A stretch of 64,000 nucleotides of DNA from Mucilaginibacter robiniae (GCF_012849215.1 NZ_CP051682.1:1302001-1366000), one strand, 5' to 3'; counted from the stretch's first letter, positions 8,950-18,383 are shown. Notes: generated from the letters alone by a model not told the origin. Numbers and translations: made by a program.

Positions 8950-9867
8950 TTACAGTTTTGGGGAGTCTGCAGGCGGCGCCAGATTAATTTTCATCGGAAC
9001 ATCGCTCAATGGAACTCCCCCTTTTACGCCGAAATCAAGCGTCGTGGTAGGGAACGGCAGCATAATATCGTTTTCATCATATGTCTTTTTCAGCCGCATG
9101 ATAGCTTTGCTTCCCACTTCCAGATAGGCTGGCTGCTCCGGTGAACTTACCCAAAGACGTAGTACGAAGTTGATGGTGCTGCCCCCAAATTCCTGATAAA
9201 ACATCGTAATCTCGTCTTCTGTAGTCAGCCCATCCATTCCTTTCAAGCTATCCAGTGTTATTTTCTTTACTTTTTCGAGGTCTTCACCGTAGGAAACGCC
9301 TATCACAAGATCAAACCGGCGTTTGCCCAGGATGGAAAAATTTTCAATTGGGTTCTGGTAGACGTCCTTGTTAGGCACAATAACCATCTGGCCCTGAAAA
9401 GTACGCAACATAGTGTCCCTTAAGTTGATGTCCTCTACCTTACCCATGTAATCTTTAATTTTAACAATATCGCCAATGCGTATAGGTCTCCTAAAAGAAA
9501 TGAAGATGCCTGAAATAAAATTGGAAGCAATGTCCTGAAACGCAAAAGCCAAAGCTAAGCCCACGATACCTGCACCGGCTAATATAGATGCGACTGCTGT
9601 ATCCAGGTGCAAGATGCTCAACACAATAAAGATTGTAACTGCCAGAAGTACAATGTAAACTATCGAGGCCAGCAGATTGTTGAGGGTTCGGTTTTCTGAT
9701 ATCCTACCGATCAGATTTAAAACAATTCTGCGGATCCAGGCTGCCAGGTAAAAACCTATAACTAGCACGAAAGCAGAAATGATTATATTCGGCAGCAGGC
9801 GGATAAAATCGCGTAGCCACAACGCAAGTTTTTCAGTTACCAGCTGGTAGGCTTTTTTAATATCCAT
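8950..9867 (-). CDS. mscS: Small-conductance mechanosensitive channel MscS
   Basis: 305 residues, close to E. coli MscS in size and plan. Three N-terminal membrane helices lead to the pore helix GLALAFAFQDIASNFISG, followed by the beta-domain motif FRRPIRIGDIVKIKDYMGKVEDI and the conserved VIVPNKDVYQNPIENF. The C-terminal alpha/beta domain is complete. It would form a heptameric tension-gated channel of the inner membrane. It is the first gene of the minus-strand membrane cluster, so the cluster's promoter should lie upstream of 9867. Confidence 0.9.
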   Translation of the reverse strand: MDIKKAYQLVTEKLALWLRDFIRLLPNIIISAFVLVIGFYLAAWIRRIVLNLIGRISENRTLNNLLASIVYIVLLAVTIFIVLSILHLDTAVASILAGAGIVGLALAFAFQDIASNFISGIFISFRRPIRIGDIVKIKDYMGKVEDINLRDTMLRTFQGQMVIVPNKDVYQNPIENFSILGKRRFDLVIGVSYGEDLEKVKKITLDSLKGMDGLTTEDEITMFYQEFGGSTINFVLRLWVSSPEQPAYLEVGSKAIMRLKKTYDENDIMLPFPTTTLDFGVKGGVPLSDVPMKINLAPPADSPKL

Positions 9868-10206
9868 CTTAATGATTAACTACCACCCGCGTGGTATGTT
9901 TTAAAACGCTGAACTTTCTCCAAGTCACTTGATGAGGAACAGGAGAAAGCAGTTCAGCATCATTTCAAACATGACTAGTTGGTGCTATCTGCCTTTTATT
10001 AAAAAACCTGAAATCATTCAGTTGGACTGTTTACCTAAAGCGGGAGGGAGAGACAAGATGCATCATTGCTTATACTACACGGAATAAACTTCAAGTTAGA
10101 TAATTGTCATAATTTTAAAACTATTTGCTCTGTCAAAGGTTAAATCCACAATACACTACCATCAATAGCTGCTCCTGCCTGTCTTCTGCAAGTTTTCTTC
10201 ACATTA
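9868..10206. other. Divergent intergenic region
   Basis: This 339-base stretch separates the minus-strand channel cluster from the plus-strand lipoprotein/HtrA cluster and must carry both promoters. I found no convincing TAnnTTTG element with a matching -33 TTTG, and no gene-like frame. Confidence 0.4.
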
Positions 10207-10659
10207 ATGTTTAACAGAATGCAATACTTTCAATTGTTTGCGCGCAACGCCCTATACCTGATTTTACTAATCGGGTATTCCCTGAGTTTGACTTCCTGTG
10301 CCAAGAAAGTGAGCTTTATAACTTCGGGTGTGGTGCCCGCAGCTCAAGGATATATCAAAATATCCGAAGATGACAATCATAACTATACGGTAGATGTCAA
10401 TATTAAGCGCCTGGCTGAACCTTCCCGGCTCAATCCGCCCAAAGAGACCTATGTGGTTTGGATGGAAACTAAGCGTAACGGAACTAAAAATCTGGGGCGT
10501 TTGAACAGTTCCAGTGGCTTCTTCTCGAGCAGTCTCCAAGCCTTGTTACATGCTGTTACGCCCTTCAAGCCTGAACGGGTATTTGTTACAGCAGAAAATC
10601 AATCCAACATACAGACACCCGGTTCGCAAGTGGTACTGACGACCAAAGAATTCCATTAA
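10207..10659 (+). CDS. Lipoprotein of unknown function
   Basis: 150 residues. A hydrophobic signal segment ends in a lipobox, LTSC with Cys31, so the product should be a lipoprotein in the envelope. The mature part has a beta-rich stretch (GYIKISEDDNHNYTVDVNIKRL) and then YVVWMETKRNGTKNLGRL. The latter resembles domains that follow a W-x-x-x-x-x-G-x-x-x-L-G pattern in anti-sigma or adhesin-like proteins, but not closely enough to name it. A second Met at residue 5 is also a possible start. It lies 30 bases before the BON-domain gene and probably shares its transcript. Confidence 0.65.
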   Translation: MFNRMQYFQLFARNALYLILLIGYSLSLTSCAKKVSFITSGVVPAAQGYIKISEDDNHNYTVDVNIKRLAEPSRLNPPKETYVVWMETKRNGTKNLGRLNSSSGFFSSSLQALLHAVTPFKPERVFVTAENQSNIQTPGSQVVLTTKEFH

Positions 10660-10689
10660 CTGAAATAGTATTTTACGAATAATTGCACA

Positions 10690-11163
10690 ATGAAGCATAC
10701 AGAAATTAAATATCACAAACATCTGCTGTCTGCAGCGGCAGTACTTATCTTCATGAGTTCATGCGGCGGTACGAGCGACGAGGACCTTCAGAAAAAAGTG
10801 ACTCAAAAGTTACAGCAGAATCCGCAGTTTAAAGAGATTGGTGCTACTGTTAAAGATGGCGTAGTTACCCTGAGCGGTAATTGCGAAAATGGCGACTGCG
10901 ACTCTCTGGCTGCACAGCAAGTTAAAACCGTGGGTGGAATTAAGAGCATTGACAACCAGATTCATAAACAGGAGAAAACTGATTTGACGCTTCGTACATC
11001 GGTGCAGTCTGTGGTAAGCAAGTATGACGGTGTACAGGCGGACGTAGCAGCTGGTGTCGTAGTGCTTCGGGGAAGCATTGACAAAAAGGACGTAAATTCA
11101 CTGATGACGGAGCTGCAGGTACTCAAGCCCAAGAAATTGGACAACCAACTAGCTGTGAAATAA
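10690..11163 (+). CDS. BON-domain lipoprotein
   Basis: 157 residues with a lipoprotein signal (LIFMSSC, Cys25) and two BON repeats. The first covers residues ~30-95 (VTQKLQQNPQFKEIGATVKDGVVTLSGNC) and the second ~97-157 (LRTSVQSVVSKYDGVQADVAAGVVVLRGSI). Each has the BON pattern of an alpha helix followed by V-x-x-G-x-V-x-L-x-G. BON proteins such as OsmY and DolP associate with the envelope and respond to osmotic stress. Its place between a lipoprotein and an HtrA protease suggests envelope maintenance (inference). Confidence 0.85.
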   Translation: MKHTEIKYHKHLLSAAAVLIFMSSCGGTSDEDLQKKVTQKLQQNPQFKEIGATVKDGVVTLSGNCENGDCDSLAAQQVKTVGGIKSIDNQIHKQEKTDLTLRTSVQSVVSKYDGVQADVAAGVVVLRGSIDKKDVNSLMTELQVLKPKKLDNQLAVK

Positions 11164-11225
11164 GACATTGTGCGTTCATGATGCCCTGATTTCCGAAACG
11201 TGTTTTTTTTATCATACTGGAATAA

Positions 11226-12740
11226 ATGCTGATGAACAAGTGGGGAGTTATTTTCTTAACCATCCTGATTGCGGCTGGAGTAAGCGTAGCCAGCTTTAAA
11301 ATTATGGAACGCAGTTTTCACGCTGTTGCCTTTAGAGATACAACGGGAAAAATTAGCCTGGTGACTGGTGGAAGCCGTGACGCAGACTCCGGAGCAGCAG
11401 TTTATCCGAACCTTACCCACGCCGCAGCAATAGCTTCCAGTCAGGTGGTGCATATCAAGGTTACGATGTCAGAACAAGCCTCTGCTTCCGGTATCGCGGT
11501 TCCGAGGTATTACGGACCACGGCGGCAAACGGCCCCTGTGATGGCTTCCGGGTCCGGCGTAGTGCTGAGCCAGGATGGCTACATCATAACGAATAACCAT
11601 GTGGTAGAAGATGCATCCCGCATGCAAGTGGTGTTAACAGATAAACGTAACTATACAGCTAAATTAATTGGCCGAGACCCTAATACTGACCTGGCACTGA
11701 TCAAAATTAATGCTCAGGGATTAAACCCTGTTAAACTGGGTAATTCAGATCAGGTAGAAATCGGGCAGTGGGTGCTGGCTATCGGTTATCCGTTTTCCCT
11801 AAATACCACTGTAACGGCAGGTATTGTAAGTGCAAAAGAAAGAAGTATAGGTATCATAGGTCATCATGAAGATGAACAGCAAAACAGCGACCGAGGCGCC
11901 TCTGCCATAGAAGCCTACATCCAGACGGATGCGGCTATCAACCCGGGGAACAGCGGCGGTGCCTTGGTGAATACTAAAGGCGAGCTTATTGGTATTAATG
12001 CTGCCATAGCTTCCCAAACCGGTGGATACGAAGGTTACGGCTTTGCTATCCCGGTTAACCTGGTCCGAAAGATTGTGGATGACCTGCGTCGGTACGGCAC
12101 CGTTAAAAGGGGTTATCTAGGTGTTGTCTTTCCGTCACCAGTTACCGAAGAGCAGGCATTAGCAGAACGGGGCATCAGTCCGGGCAGTATCAATGGAGTT
12201 TATATCACCGGTGTGCGCCCGGGTAGTGCTGCTGCAGTGGCGGGCTTAAAAGAAGGCGACATCATACAGCAGATTGACGGACATGCCCTCAATTCATCAG
12301 TAGAGCTTTCCGAACGTATTGCTCGGCATCACCCGGATGATAGGGTAACCCTCGCCTACTCCCGAAAGGGTAAATCAACAACAACTGCGGCTATCCTAAA
12401 GGGAGAAGCAGCCGCCACGCGAAATACAGCGACAGAAGAAGCAGGCTTAAACGATATTTATCATAAACTGGGGGCCCGCTTTGCGCCGCTCGATGGCCAG
12501 CAGAAACAGAGGTACCAAATAGGCTCAGGTATGCTGGTTACAGCGATAGCACCGGGCGGTTTTTTTGAACAAATCGGCATTCAGCCCGGGGCTATTGTGG
12601 TTAATGTAAACGGTATACAGGTAAATGATCCGGTACAGCTGGCTAAAGCGCTAACCGCAGCTGCCAGTGGTACGATCAGGATTGCCTGCATTGCGCCCGA
12701 TGGCTCAAGGATCATGTTCAATTTGTCCCTGGGTACTTAA
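11226..12740 (+). CDS. HtrA/DegP-type periplasmic serine protease
   Basis: 504 residues. An N-terminal hydrophobic signal or anchor (residues ~7-25) is followed by a trypsin-like domain with the complete catalytic triad: His125 in NNHVVEDA, Asp155 in DPNTDLALIKI and Ser243 in NPGNSGGALV. Two PDZ domains follow: the first around residues 295-375 (RGYLGVVF, VRPGSAAAVAGLKEGDIIQQIDG), the second around 425-500 (IAPGGFFEQIGIQPGAIVVNVNG). The domain order is that of DegP/DegQ, which degrade or refold damaged envelope proteins. An ATG two codons downstream could also serve as start. The gene follows two envelope lipoprotein genes on the same strand. Confidence 0.92.
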   Translation: MLMNKWGVIFLTILIAAGVSVASFKIMERSFHAVAFRDTTGKISLVTGGSRDADSGAAVYPNLTHAAAIASSQVVHIKVTMSEQASASGIAVPRYYGPRRQTAPVMASGSGVVLSQDGYIITNNHVVEDASRMQVVLTDKRNYTAKLIGRDPNTDLALIKINAQGLNPVKLGNSDQVEIGQWVLAIGYPFSLNTTVTAGIVSAKERSIGIIGHHEDEQQNSDRGASAIEAYIQTDAAINPGNSGGALVNTKGELIGINAAIASQTGGYEGYGFAIPVNLVRKIVDDLRRYGTVKRGYLGVVFPSPVTEEQALAERGISPGSINGVYITGVRPGSAAAVAGLKEGDIIQQIDGHALNSSVELSERIARHHPDDRVTLAYSRKGKSTTTAAILKGEAAATRNTATEEAGLNDIYHKLGARFAPLDGQQKQRYQIGSGMLVTAIAPGGFFEQIGIQPGAIVVNVNGIQVNDPVQLAKALTAAASGTIRIACIAPDGSRIMFNLSLGT

Positions 12741-12800
12741 AACAAAACTTCTTGAAAAGGACAACCCGGCAACTGGTAAAGTACATTAACAAACTCGTAT

Positions 12801-13409
12801 ATGACCGATATAACAGATAGGCCGCACAGCAATACCATCCTGTACTGGCTGAGTGGATTCATTGTTGTAGGCCTGCTTGCGGTTGGCGGACAGTATGTAT
12901 ACTGGAAGCTTGCAGAAAATTCCGGAAGCAAAGCCGGCCACAGCGTGGCGGTACGGTCAGCAAACAATCAACTTTCATCAGCTATTTACCGCTACGAGCA
13001 ATGGTTGATGGTTTTACCTGCACGAAAGATGACGTTTGATCACAACCTGACGAAAACAGGTTTGTATAGGATCGCCGATGTGCTTTCTGCGTTACCAGAT
13101 TCCACCGCATCCGAGACACAATTCCAGGTACATGCGGAAGTTATGTCGATCCGCCATCTGGCAGATTCACTTACGTTCAACTGGAAAAGTGGCCGGCATG
13201 CGGATATGATAAAAAAAGCATTTTACATAACAGCGGATGTTGTAGACACCCAGCGGGCAAATAAACTGCAGACAGGGATTTCTTCTACGGCAGCGTTAAG
13301 AGCTAAAATAGACGTAATGGATGAAAAAACATTAACACTTAACCAGAAAGGAACAGTAAGGGATGTTTTTGCGGAGGTGGGAACTTTGTTCAGAAACATA
13401 GCGCAATGA
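12801..13409 (+). CDS. Small single-pass membrane protein, unknown function
   Basis: 202 residues with one membrane segment near the N-terminus (residues ~14-33, YWLSGFIVVGLLAVGGQYVY) and a soluble, mostly helical remainder. I do not recognise a family. The predicted topology is a cytoplasmic N-terminus and a periplasmic body. It follows the HtrA gene by 60 bases and may belong to the same stress unit. Codon use matches its neighbours, so the frame is likely real. Confidence 0.6.
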   Translation: MTDITDRPHSNTILYWLSGFIVVGLLAVGGQYVYWKLAENSGSKAGHSVAVRSANNQLSSAIYRYEQWLMVLPARKMTFDHNLTKTGLYRIADVLSALPDSTASETQFQVHAEVMSIRHLADSLTFNWKSGRHADMIKKAFYITADVVDTQRANKLQTGISSTAALRAKIDVMDEKTLTLNQKGTVRDVFAEVGTLFRNIAQ

Positions 13410-13633
13410 TTGCTTGAGATGGGAGCAGTGCAAAGCCTGTGTGTACAGGTGTAACTGATTGATTTTTATTATGCGAAAACTATTCAAGTTGTGGCTGATA
13501 GCTTTACAATGTCCGGTAGCCTGATGCTGCTGCAATGAAGATTGCTGTAAGGAGTGTTTGGCGGTTGGCTCGGCGCCTAATCATTTATCATGGCTGCCTA
13601 TTCAAAACTCCTATGATATAAACAGGATAATTT

Positions 13634-14602
13634 ATGCCTCAGATTGCAGGAAAAACAGAGTTGTTATGGCTTAAAGCGCAGACCATTTTTGACGCTGCTA
13701 CGCCGCAGGCGGAGAAGATAAAGGGTATAACCAACGGCTTTATCTGGGCTTCATCTGCTATCATGCTGGTGGTTGTGGCTCTGACCATTTACATTCCAAT
13801 TAAATACCGCGCCAGAGCCGGCAGCCCCGAACCTAAACAACTGGGCGGCCACCGGGCAATGGAGGCGCTGATGATCAGCATCCCCCTGCTGCTGGTGATC
13901 GGCTTTTTCTTCTGGTCAGTAAAGGTAATGAGCGCTATTTTACCTGCACACGCCAACCGCAAGCCTGATGTAATTATTACCGGTCACCAGTGGTGGTGGC
14001 AGGCCAACTACCCGGCGGCAAAAGTTACCGCTGCTAACGAAATTCATTTACCCGTTGGCCGCCCGTTACTGCTGCAGCTAAACGGTGCCGATGTGATACA
14101 TGATTGGTGGGTGCCGGCTTTAGGTGGTAAAATGGATATGATACCCGGCATCAGGAACTTTTTGTGGTTGACCATCCATAAGCCGGGCGTATATGAAGGG
14201 GCTTGCAGCGAATTTTGCGGCCAGGAACATGCCTGGATGCGCATCAGGGTCGTTGCCCAATTGCCGGCAGATTATCAGCGCTGGCTGGTCGCCAACGCAA
14301 CCGACGAAGAATTACCTGTTGATTCCATGGCCAAAGCCGGGCAGGCCTTGTTCGTCAACGCTTCGTGCAGCAGTTGTCACCGCATCAGCGGCACCAGTGC
14401 TGCTGGCTTACAAGGGCCCGACCTGACCCACTTCGGCAGCCGCAGCACTATGCTGGCCGGCATGATGGCGAATAACCCGGAAAACCTGTACCGCTGGCTG
14501 ACAGATCCGCAGAAAGTAAAATCCGGCGCACATATGCCCCGCTTTATTTTTGGCAGCGATAGCTTGCGTGCTTTAACCGCCTATTTATCACACCTGAGAT
14601 GA
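13634..14602 (+). CDS. coxB: Cytochrome c oxidase subunit II with fused cytochrome c domain
   Basis: 322 residues. Two membrane helices (~37-55 and ~77-98) precede the cupredoxin domain with all CuA ligands: His156, then Cys191, Glu193, Cys195, His199 and Met202 in CSEFCGQEHAWM. A C-terminal cytochrome c domain carries CSSCH (245-249) with Met301 as probable sixth ligand. Aromatic residues in GHQWWWQANYP are the usual electron-entry patch. This is a caa3-type arrangement: electrons arrive at the tethered heme c and pass to CuA. It opens a tightly packed operon; the stop overlaps the subunit I start by four bases. No classic signal peptide or lipobox is seen, so the N-terminus is probably a membrane anchor. 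Confidence 0.93.
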   Translation: MPQIAGKTELLWLKAQTIFDAATPQAEKIKGITNGFIWASSAIMLVVVALTIYIPIKYRARAGSPEPKQLGGHRAMEALMISIPLLLVIGFFFWSVKVMSAILPAHANRKPDVIITGHQWWWQANYPAAKVTAANEIHLPVGRPLLLQLNGADVIHDWWVPALGGKMDMIPGIRNFLWLTIHKPGVYEGACSEFCGQEHAWMRIRVVAQLPADYQRWLVANATDEELPVDSMAKAGQALFVNASCSSCHRISGTSAAGLQGPDLTHFGSRSTMLAGMMANNPENLYRWLTDPQKVKSGAHMPRFIFGSDSLRALTAYLSHLR

Positions 14603-16293
14603 TGAAAGAAGGTTTTTTGGAAGTACCCGAACCAGAGGAACCTATTCCTGACCTAAGCCTGAGCAGCAGTCAGGGCATTTTGCAATGGATATCTTCGGTT
14701 GACCATAAGCAGTTAGGCATCATGTACCTGTGGTTGTCTGTGTTGTTCCTGGTTATCGGCGGCATCGAGATTTTACTGGTGCGCCTGCAACTGGCTGCAC
14801 CGAACAATCACTTCATTGCCCCCGAAATGTATAATCAGCTGTTTACCATGCATGGCACGACCATGATTTTCTTTGTGCTGACCCCGGCTATTTTTGGCTT
14901 TGCTACCTACCTGCTGCCTTTAATGATCGGTGCTAATGATCTGGCTTTCCCGCGGCTGAATGCCTTTAGCTTGTGGGCTACTTTTTTTGGCGGCGGCTTG
15001 CTCTACTTCAGTTTCATCGCCGGCGGCGCACCTGATGCTGGCTGGTTTAATTATGCGCCGCTCAACCAGTACAATTATTCATCTTCCCTGGGTATTGATT
15101 ATTATTGTTCGGGCCTGCTGTTTGCCGGTATCGGTACCGTAACCGCATCGGTTAATTTTATTGTTACCATACTCAAATACCGGGTCAGTTCCATGAGCCT
15201 GAAACAGATGCCGCTGTTTGTATGGATGATCCTGATCAATTCTTTTCTGGTACTGGCCGCCTTTCCCTCGCTCAATGCTGCACTGATTATGCTGCTGCTT
15301 GACCGGCAGCTGCATGCCCACTTTTTCAGTGCGACCAGCGGTGGTTCAGCTATCCTGTGGCAGCATTTGTTTTGGCTGTTCGGGCACCCGGAAGTCTATA
15401 TATTGATACTGCCCATCTTCGGCATTTTTTCAGAGGTTTTCCCGGTGTACAGCCGCAAGCCGATATTTGGGTACGCTTTTGTAATTGGTTCAGGTATTGC
15501 CATTGCCTTGCTGGCTTTTGGCGTATGGGTACACCATATGTTTGCTACGGGGCTGGGCAATACGGTAAACAGCTTCTTTGCCGCCAGCAGTCTCTTAATA
15601 GGTGTGCCCACCGGCGTTAAAATATTCAACTGGCTGGCCACCATGCATGGGGGCGCTGTCCGTTTCCGGGTATCAATGCTGTTCGCTATTGCGTTTCTGG
15701 TGGAGTTTACCATCGGCGGCCTGAGCGGTGTTTCCTTTGCCGTGGTGCCTATCGACTGGCAGTTAACAGACACTTATTATGTAGTCGCGCACCTGCACTA
15801 TGTCTTTATCGGCGGCAGTCTGTTCGGTCTGTTCTCCGGCTTATTTTATTGGTTTCCAAAAATGAGCGGCCGGATGCTGGACGAGCGGCTGAGCCGGTGG
15901 TTCTTCTGGCTCATGGTGGTCGGCTTTAACCTTACTTTTTTGGTTCAGCATGCGCTCGGCGCCATGGGCATGCCGCGCCGGGTGTACACTTATCCGGATC
16001 TGCCGGGCTGGGGCATACTGAATTTGATATCCACCATTGGCGGGTTCCTGATGGCTGTATCCGTGGCACTGTTGATTTACATTTTGGTGAAAGCCATCCG
16101 TAGCGGGGAAAAGGCATCCTCAGACCCCTGGGATGCCAACACGCTGGAATGGATGACGTCTTCACCGCCGGCCCTGCAGAACTTTGACAGGGTTGTACCG
16201 GTGAAAAGCACCCGGCCTTACCGTGACTATAAAAGGCCGGATGATGCCGACTGGAACCGGCCAAACAAATATGGCAATATAGATGGGAAATAA
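14599..16293 (+). CDS. coxA: Cytochrome c oxidase subunit I
   Basis: 564 residues, about 12 membrane helices. The redox ligands are all present: His85 (TMHGTTM) and His400 for the low-spin heme, His398 for the high-spin heme, and the CuB site His263 (FGHPEVY, with Tyr267 as the cross-linked tyrosine), His312 and His313. GHPEVY with Glu265 marks a type A1 heme-copper oxidase, and GANDLAFPRLNAF supplies the entrance of the D proton channel. It reduces O2 to water and pumps protons across the inner membrane. The start codon overlaps the coxB stop (ATGA). Confidence 0.95.
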   Translation: MMKEGFLEVPEPEEPIPDLSLSSSQGILQWISSVDHKQLGIMYLWLSVLFLVIGGIEILLVRLQLAAPNNHFIAPEMYNQLFTMHGTTMIFFVLTPAIFGFATYLLPLMIGANDLAFPRLNAFSLWATFFGGGLLYFSFIAGGAPDAGWFNYAPLNQYNYSSSLGIDYYCSGLLFAGIGTVTASVNFIVTILKYRVSSMSLKQMPLFVWMILINSFLVLAAFPSLNAALIMLLLDRQLHAHFFSATSGGSAILWQHLFWLFGHPEVYILILPIFGIFSEVFPVYSRKPIFGYAFVIGSGIAIALLAFGVWVHHMFATGLGNTVNSFFAASSLLIGVPTGVKIFNWLATMHGGAVRFRVSMLFAIAFLVEFTIGGLSGVSFAVVPIDWQLTDTYYVVAHLHYVFIGGSLFGLFSGLFYWFPKMSGRMLDERLSRWFFWLMVVGFNLTFLVQHALGAMGMPRRVYTYPDLPGWGILNLISTIGGFLMAVSVALLIYILVKAIRSGEKASSDPWDANTLEWMTSSPPALQNFDRVVPVKSTRPYRDYKRPDDADWNRPNKYGNIDGK

Positions 16294-16834
16294 ACTGATG
16301 ATGAAGCTGGTGGTGGGTACCGAGGCGATGTTTTTCGTGTCGCTGATTATGGCGTTCGTTTACTTTTCATTCGGGCCGGGCTTCAAGGCGCAGCTGTTGC
16401 AACATCTGGATACGAAAACCACGGGCATTTTTACCGCGCTGCTGTTGAGCAGTAGCTTTACCTATTGGCGTGCCGAAAGCAATTATGAGCAGGGCCGGAT
16501 GGGCCGCCTGAAATTGTGGCTTATCCTGACACTGGCGTTAGGTATCGTCTTCCTGTTCGGGCAGGGCAGTGAATACCTGAAGTTGCTTAATGCGCATGTC
16601 AGCATCAGCAGCAGTTCGTTTGGTACCAGTTTCTTTACGCTGACCGGCTTTCATGGCCTGCATGTTTTTGCCGGGCTTGTCATCATCGGCATCATTACTT
16701 GCCTGACCTTTCTGGGTGATTATGACCAGGGGCAATCCAGCATTATTCAAACGATAGGCATTTACTGGCACTTCGTAGATATTGTATGGGCGGTTGTTTT
16801 TCTGATTGTTTACGTAGCACCTTATTTTGTATGA
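16283..16834 (+). CDS. coxC: Cytochrome c oxidase subunit III
   Basis: 183 residues with five membrane segments, the short form of subunit III. The family motifs are TEAMFFVSLIMAFVYFS in the first helix, FFTLTGFHGLHVFAGL and IYWHFVDIVWAVVFLIVY at the end. This subunit stabilises subunit I and helps proton uptake by the D channel. Its start overlaps the coxA end by eleven bases. Met at residue 6 or 7 could also be used, but the first ATG gives the standard operon overlap. Confidence 0.9.
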   Translation: MGNKLMMKLVVGTEAMFFVSLIMAFVYFSFGPGFKAQLLQHLDTKTTGIFTALLLSSSFTYWRAESNYEQGRMGRLKLWLILTLALGIVFLFGQGSEYLKLLNAHVSISSSSFGTSFFTLTGFHGLHVFAGLVIIGIITCLTFLGDYDQGQSSIIQTIGIYWHFVDIVWAVVFLIVYVAPYFV

Positions 16835-17661
16835 TGACACCGATGAAACCCCTGCTTTGGGAATGGCATTTTAATTTGCTGATCATGCTTTTGGCTATGG
16901 GATTGGTTTACCTTTATTACCGGTTAGCCGGGTATAAGCACCGGCAGAACAATATCATTTTTTGCATTGCACTGTCGCTGTTCCTGCTAACCGAATGCTC
17001 ACCCCTGCACTTTTTAGGCATGCACTGTTATTTCAGTGCGCACATGATCGCTCATGTCATCTTGCTGCTGGTTTGCGGGCCGTTACTGGTGATGAGCCTT
17101 CCGGCGGGTTCCGGCACCCATCAAACAGTGGCCGCTATGTCTGGCTTTATTCGAAAACACAGCTGGCTGGCCTGGTGCAGCGGCGTGGCTGTGATGTGGT
17201 TCTGGCATATACCGGCGGTATTTGATGCTTCCTTCGTGCATATGGGCAGCTGGCTTAGCCCCGTTCCGCTTTTACACGGGGGTAGTATGCTGTTGGCCGG
17301 AGTGATCTTTAGTTGGCCGTTGTTCGGGCCGGACAAGAAATTACATATACATCCGCTATCGGGCGTATTATATTTGTTTACCGCTTGTGTGAGCTGTTCC
17401 CTGCTGGGGCTGCTCATCACTTTTGCGCCGCTCACCACCTATCATCATTATGTAAGCAATACCATGAAGATGGGCAGCACGAACCCGTGGCATATAACCC
17501 AGGCTACCGACCAGCAGGTCGCCGGCCTGATTATGTGGGTGCCTTGTTGCTTTGTTTACCTGACCGGGTGCCTGTACCTGCTGCAACGCTGGTTTGCGGA
17601 AAGCCCTGCTCAAACTGAAACCGTTTCTATTCATTTACATACCCCTGTAATCCATGATTGA
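16831..17661 (+). CDS. ctaG: Cytochrome c oxidase assembly factor CtaG (caa3 type)
   Basis: About 276 residues from the ATG at 16831, which overlaps the coxC stop as ATGA; a start 45 bases upstream would lie inside coxC and is less likely. Seven membrane segments and the motifs LHFLGMHCYFSAHMIAHVILLLVCGPLL and LLHGGSMLLAGVIFSWPLFGP identify the caa3_CtaG family. These proteins are needed to build the CuB centre or to insert copper into caa3 oxidases. Several His and Met residues in membrane segments fit a copper role. Its place directly after subunits II-I-III is the usual one. Confidence 0.88.
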   Translation: MMTPMKPLLWEWHFNLLIMLLAMGLVYLYYRLAGYKHRQNNIIFCIALSLFLLTECSPLHFLGMHCYFSAHMIAHVILLLVCGPLLVMSLPAGSGTHQTVAAMSGFIRKHSWLAWCSGVAVMWFWHIPAVFDASFVHMGSWLSPVPLLHGGSMLLAGVIFSWPLFGPDKKLHIHPLSGVLYLFTACVSCSLLGLLITFAPLTTYHHYVSNTMKMGSTNPWHITQATDQQVAGLIMWVPCCFVYLTGCLYLLQRWFAESPAQTETVSIHLHTPVIHD

Positions 17662-17878
17662 GCCTGCAAACTCTTACCCGGAAATCAAGCCTGGCCCCGA
17701 CTGGGAGAAGGCGAAGCCGGAAGTATTACCCAAGCCTACCTACTGGCCTTTCTTTCTGGCGATGGGTTTGGCCTTCACCTTTTGGGGATTGCTCACCACC
17801 TGGGTTATCCTGACCGCCGGCTTGTTGATTTTCGTCGTTTCCCTGATCGGGTGGATTAACCTATTACGCCATGAATGA
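17654..17878 (+). CDS. Small two-helix membrane protein in the oxidase operon
   Basis: 74 residues. A Pro-rich start (KPGPDWEKAKPEVLPKPTYWPFFLAMG) leads to two membrane helices (~30-47 and ~50-69). It overlaps both ctaG and the Rieske gene by eight bases, so it is almost certainly translated. Size, topology and location suggest a small accessory subunit like oxidase subunit IV (CoxD). The sequence itself carries no diagnostic motif, so the assignment rests on context. Confidence 0.65.
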   Translation: MIEPANSYPEIKPGPDWEKAKPEVLPKPTYWPFFLAMGLAFTFWGLLTTWVILTAGLLIFVVSLIGWINLLRHE

Positions 17879-18377
17879 AGATACCACCGATGAAAAACGA
17901 AGAGGCTTTTTAGTAAAGCTGAGTCTGGGCCTGGCCGGCCTGGCCGCAGCTGTAGCCGGTGTGCCGGTTCTGGCTGCCTTGTTTGCACCGCTGATTGAAA
18001 AGACACCGCAGGTATGGCGTAATGTAGGCTTGTTGGATGATTTTCAGATTGGCACCACCAAACTGGTCACTTTTGAGAATGCCAACGCTGAGGCATGGGC
18101 CGGCGTAACTACTCATACGGCCGCCTGGCTCAGGCGCGATGCCGACCATAAATTTACGGCCTTCTCGGCTAATTGTACTCACCTCGGCTGCCCGGTCCGC
18201 TGGGAAGCAGGTGCACAGCTATTCATGTGCCCTTGCCACGGTGGTGTGTATTATAAAGACGGTTCGGTAGCTGCCGGGCCGCCGCCCAAATCACTGGTGC
18301 AGTACCCTGTACGCATTCAAAAAAACCAGGTGCAGGTACAAACATCACCAGTGCCTATTACCAACATCAGCGCATAA
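17871..18377 (+). CDS. Rieske 2Fe-2S protein
   Basis: 168 residues. The N-terminus has a twin-arginine-like start (KRRGFLVKLSLGLAG) followed by one hydrophobic helix, consistent with folded export and anchoring. The cluster-binding boxes are CTHLGC (Cys102, His104, Cys107) and CPCHGG (Cys120, Cys122, His123), complete with the disulfide cysteines, followed by the Pro loop GPPPK. It passes electrons from quinol bound at cytochrome b to cytochrome c. It overlaps the preceding small gene and is followed after six bases by cytochrome b, so the pair is a bc-type complex. Confidence 0.93.
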   Translation: MNEDTTDEKRRGFLVKLSLGLAGLAAAVAGVPVLAALFAPLIEKTPQVWRNVGLLDDFQIGTTKLVTFENANAEAWAGVTTHTAAWLRRDADHKFTAFSANCTHLGCPVRWEAGAQLFMCPCHGGVYYKDGSVAAGPPPKSLVQYPVRIQKNQVQVQTSPVPITNISA

Positions 18378-18383
18378 GCCAGC

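Noticed and set aside
16786-16830. Earlier CtaG start
   Set aside because: It lies within subunit III; the ATG at 16831 gives the usual ATGA overlap and the family-like N-terminus.
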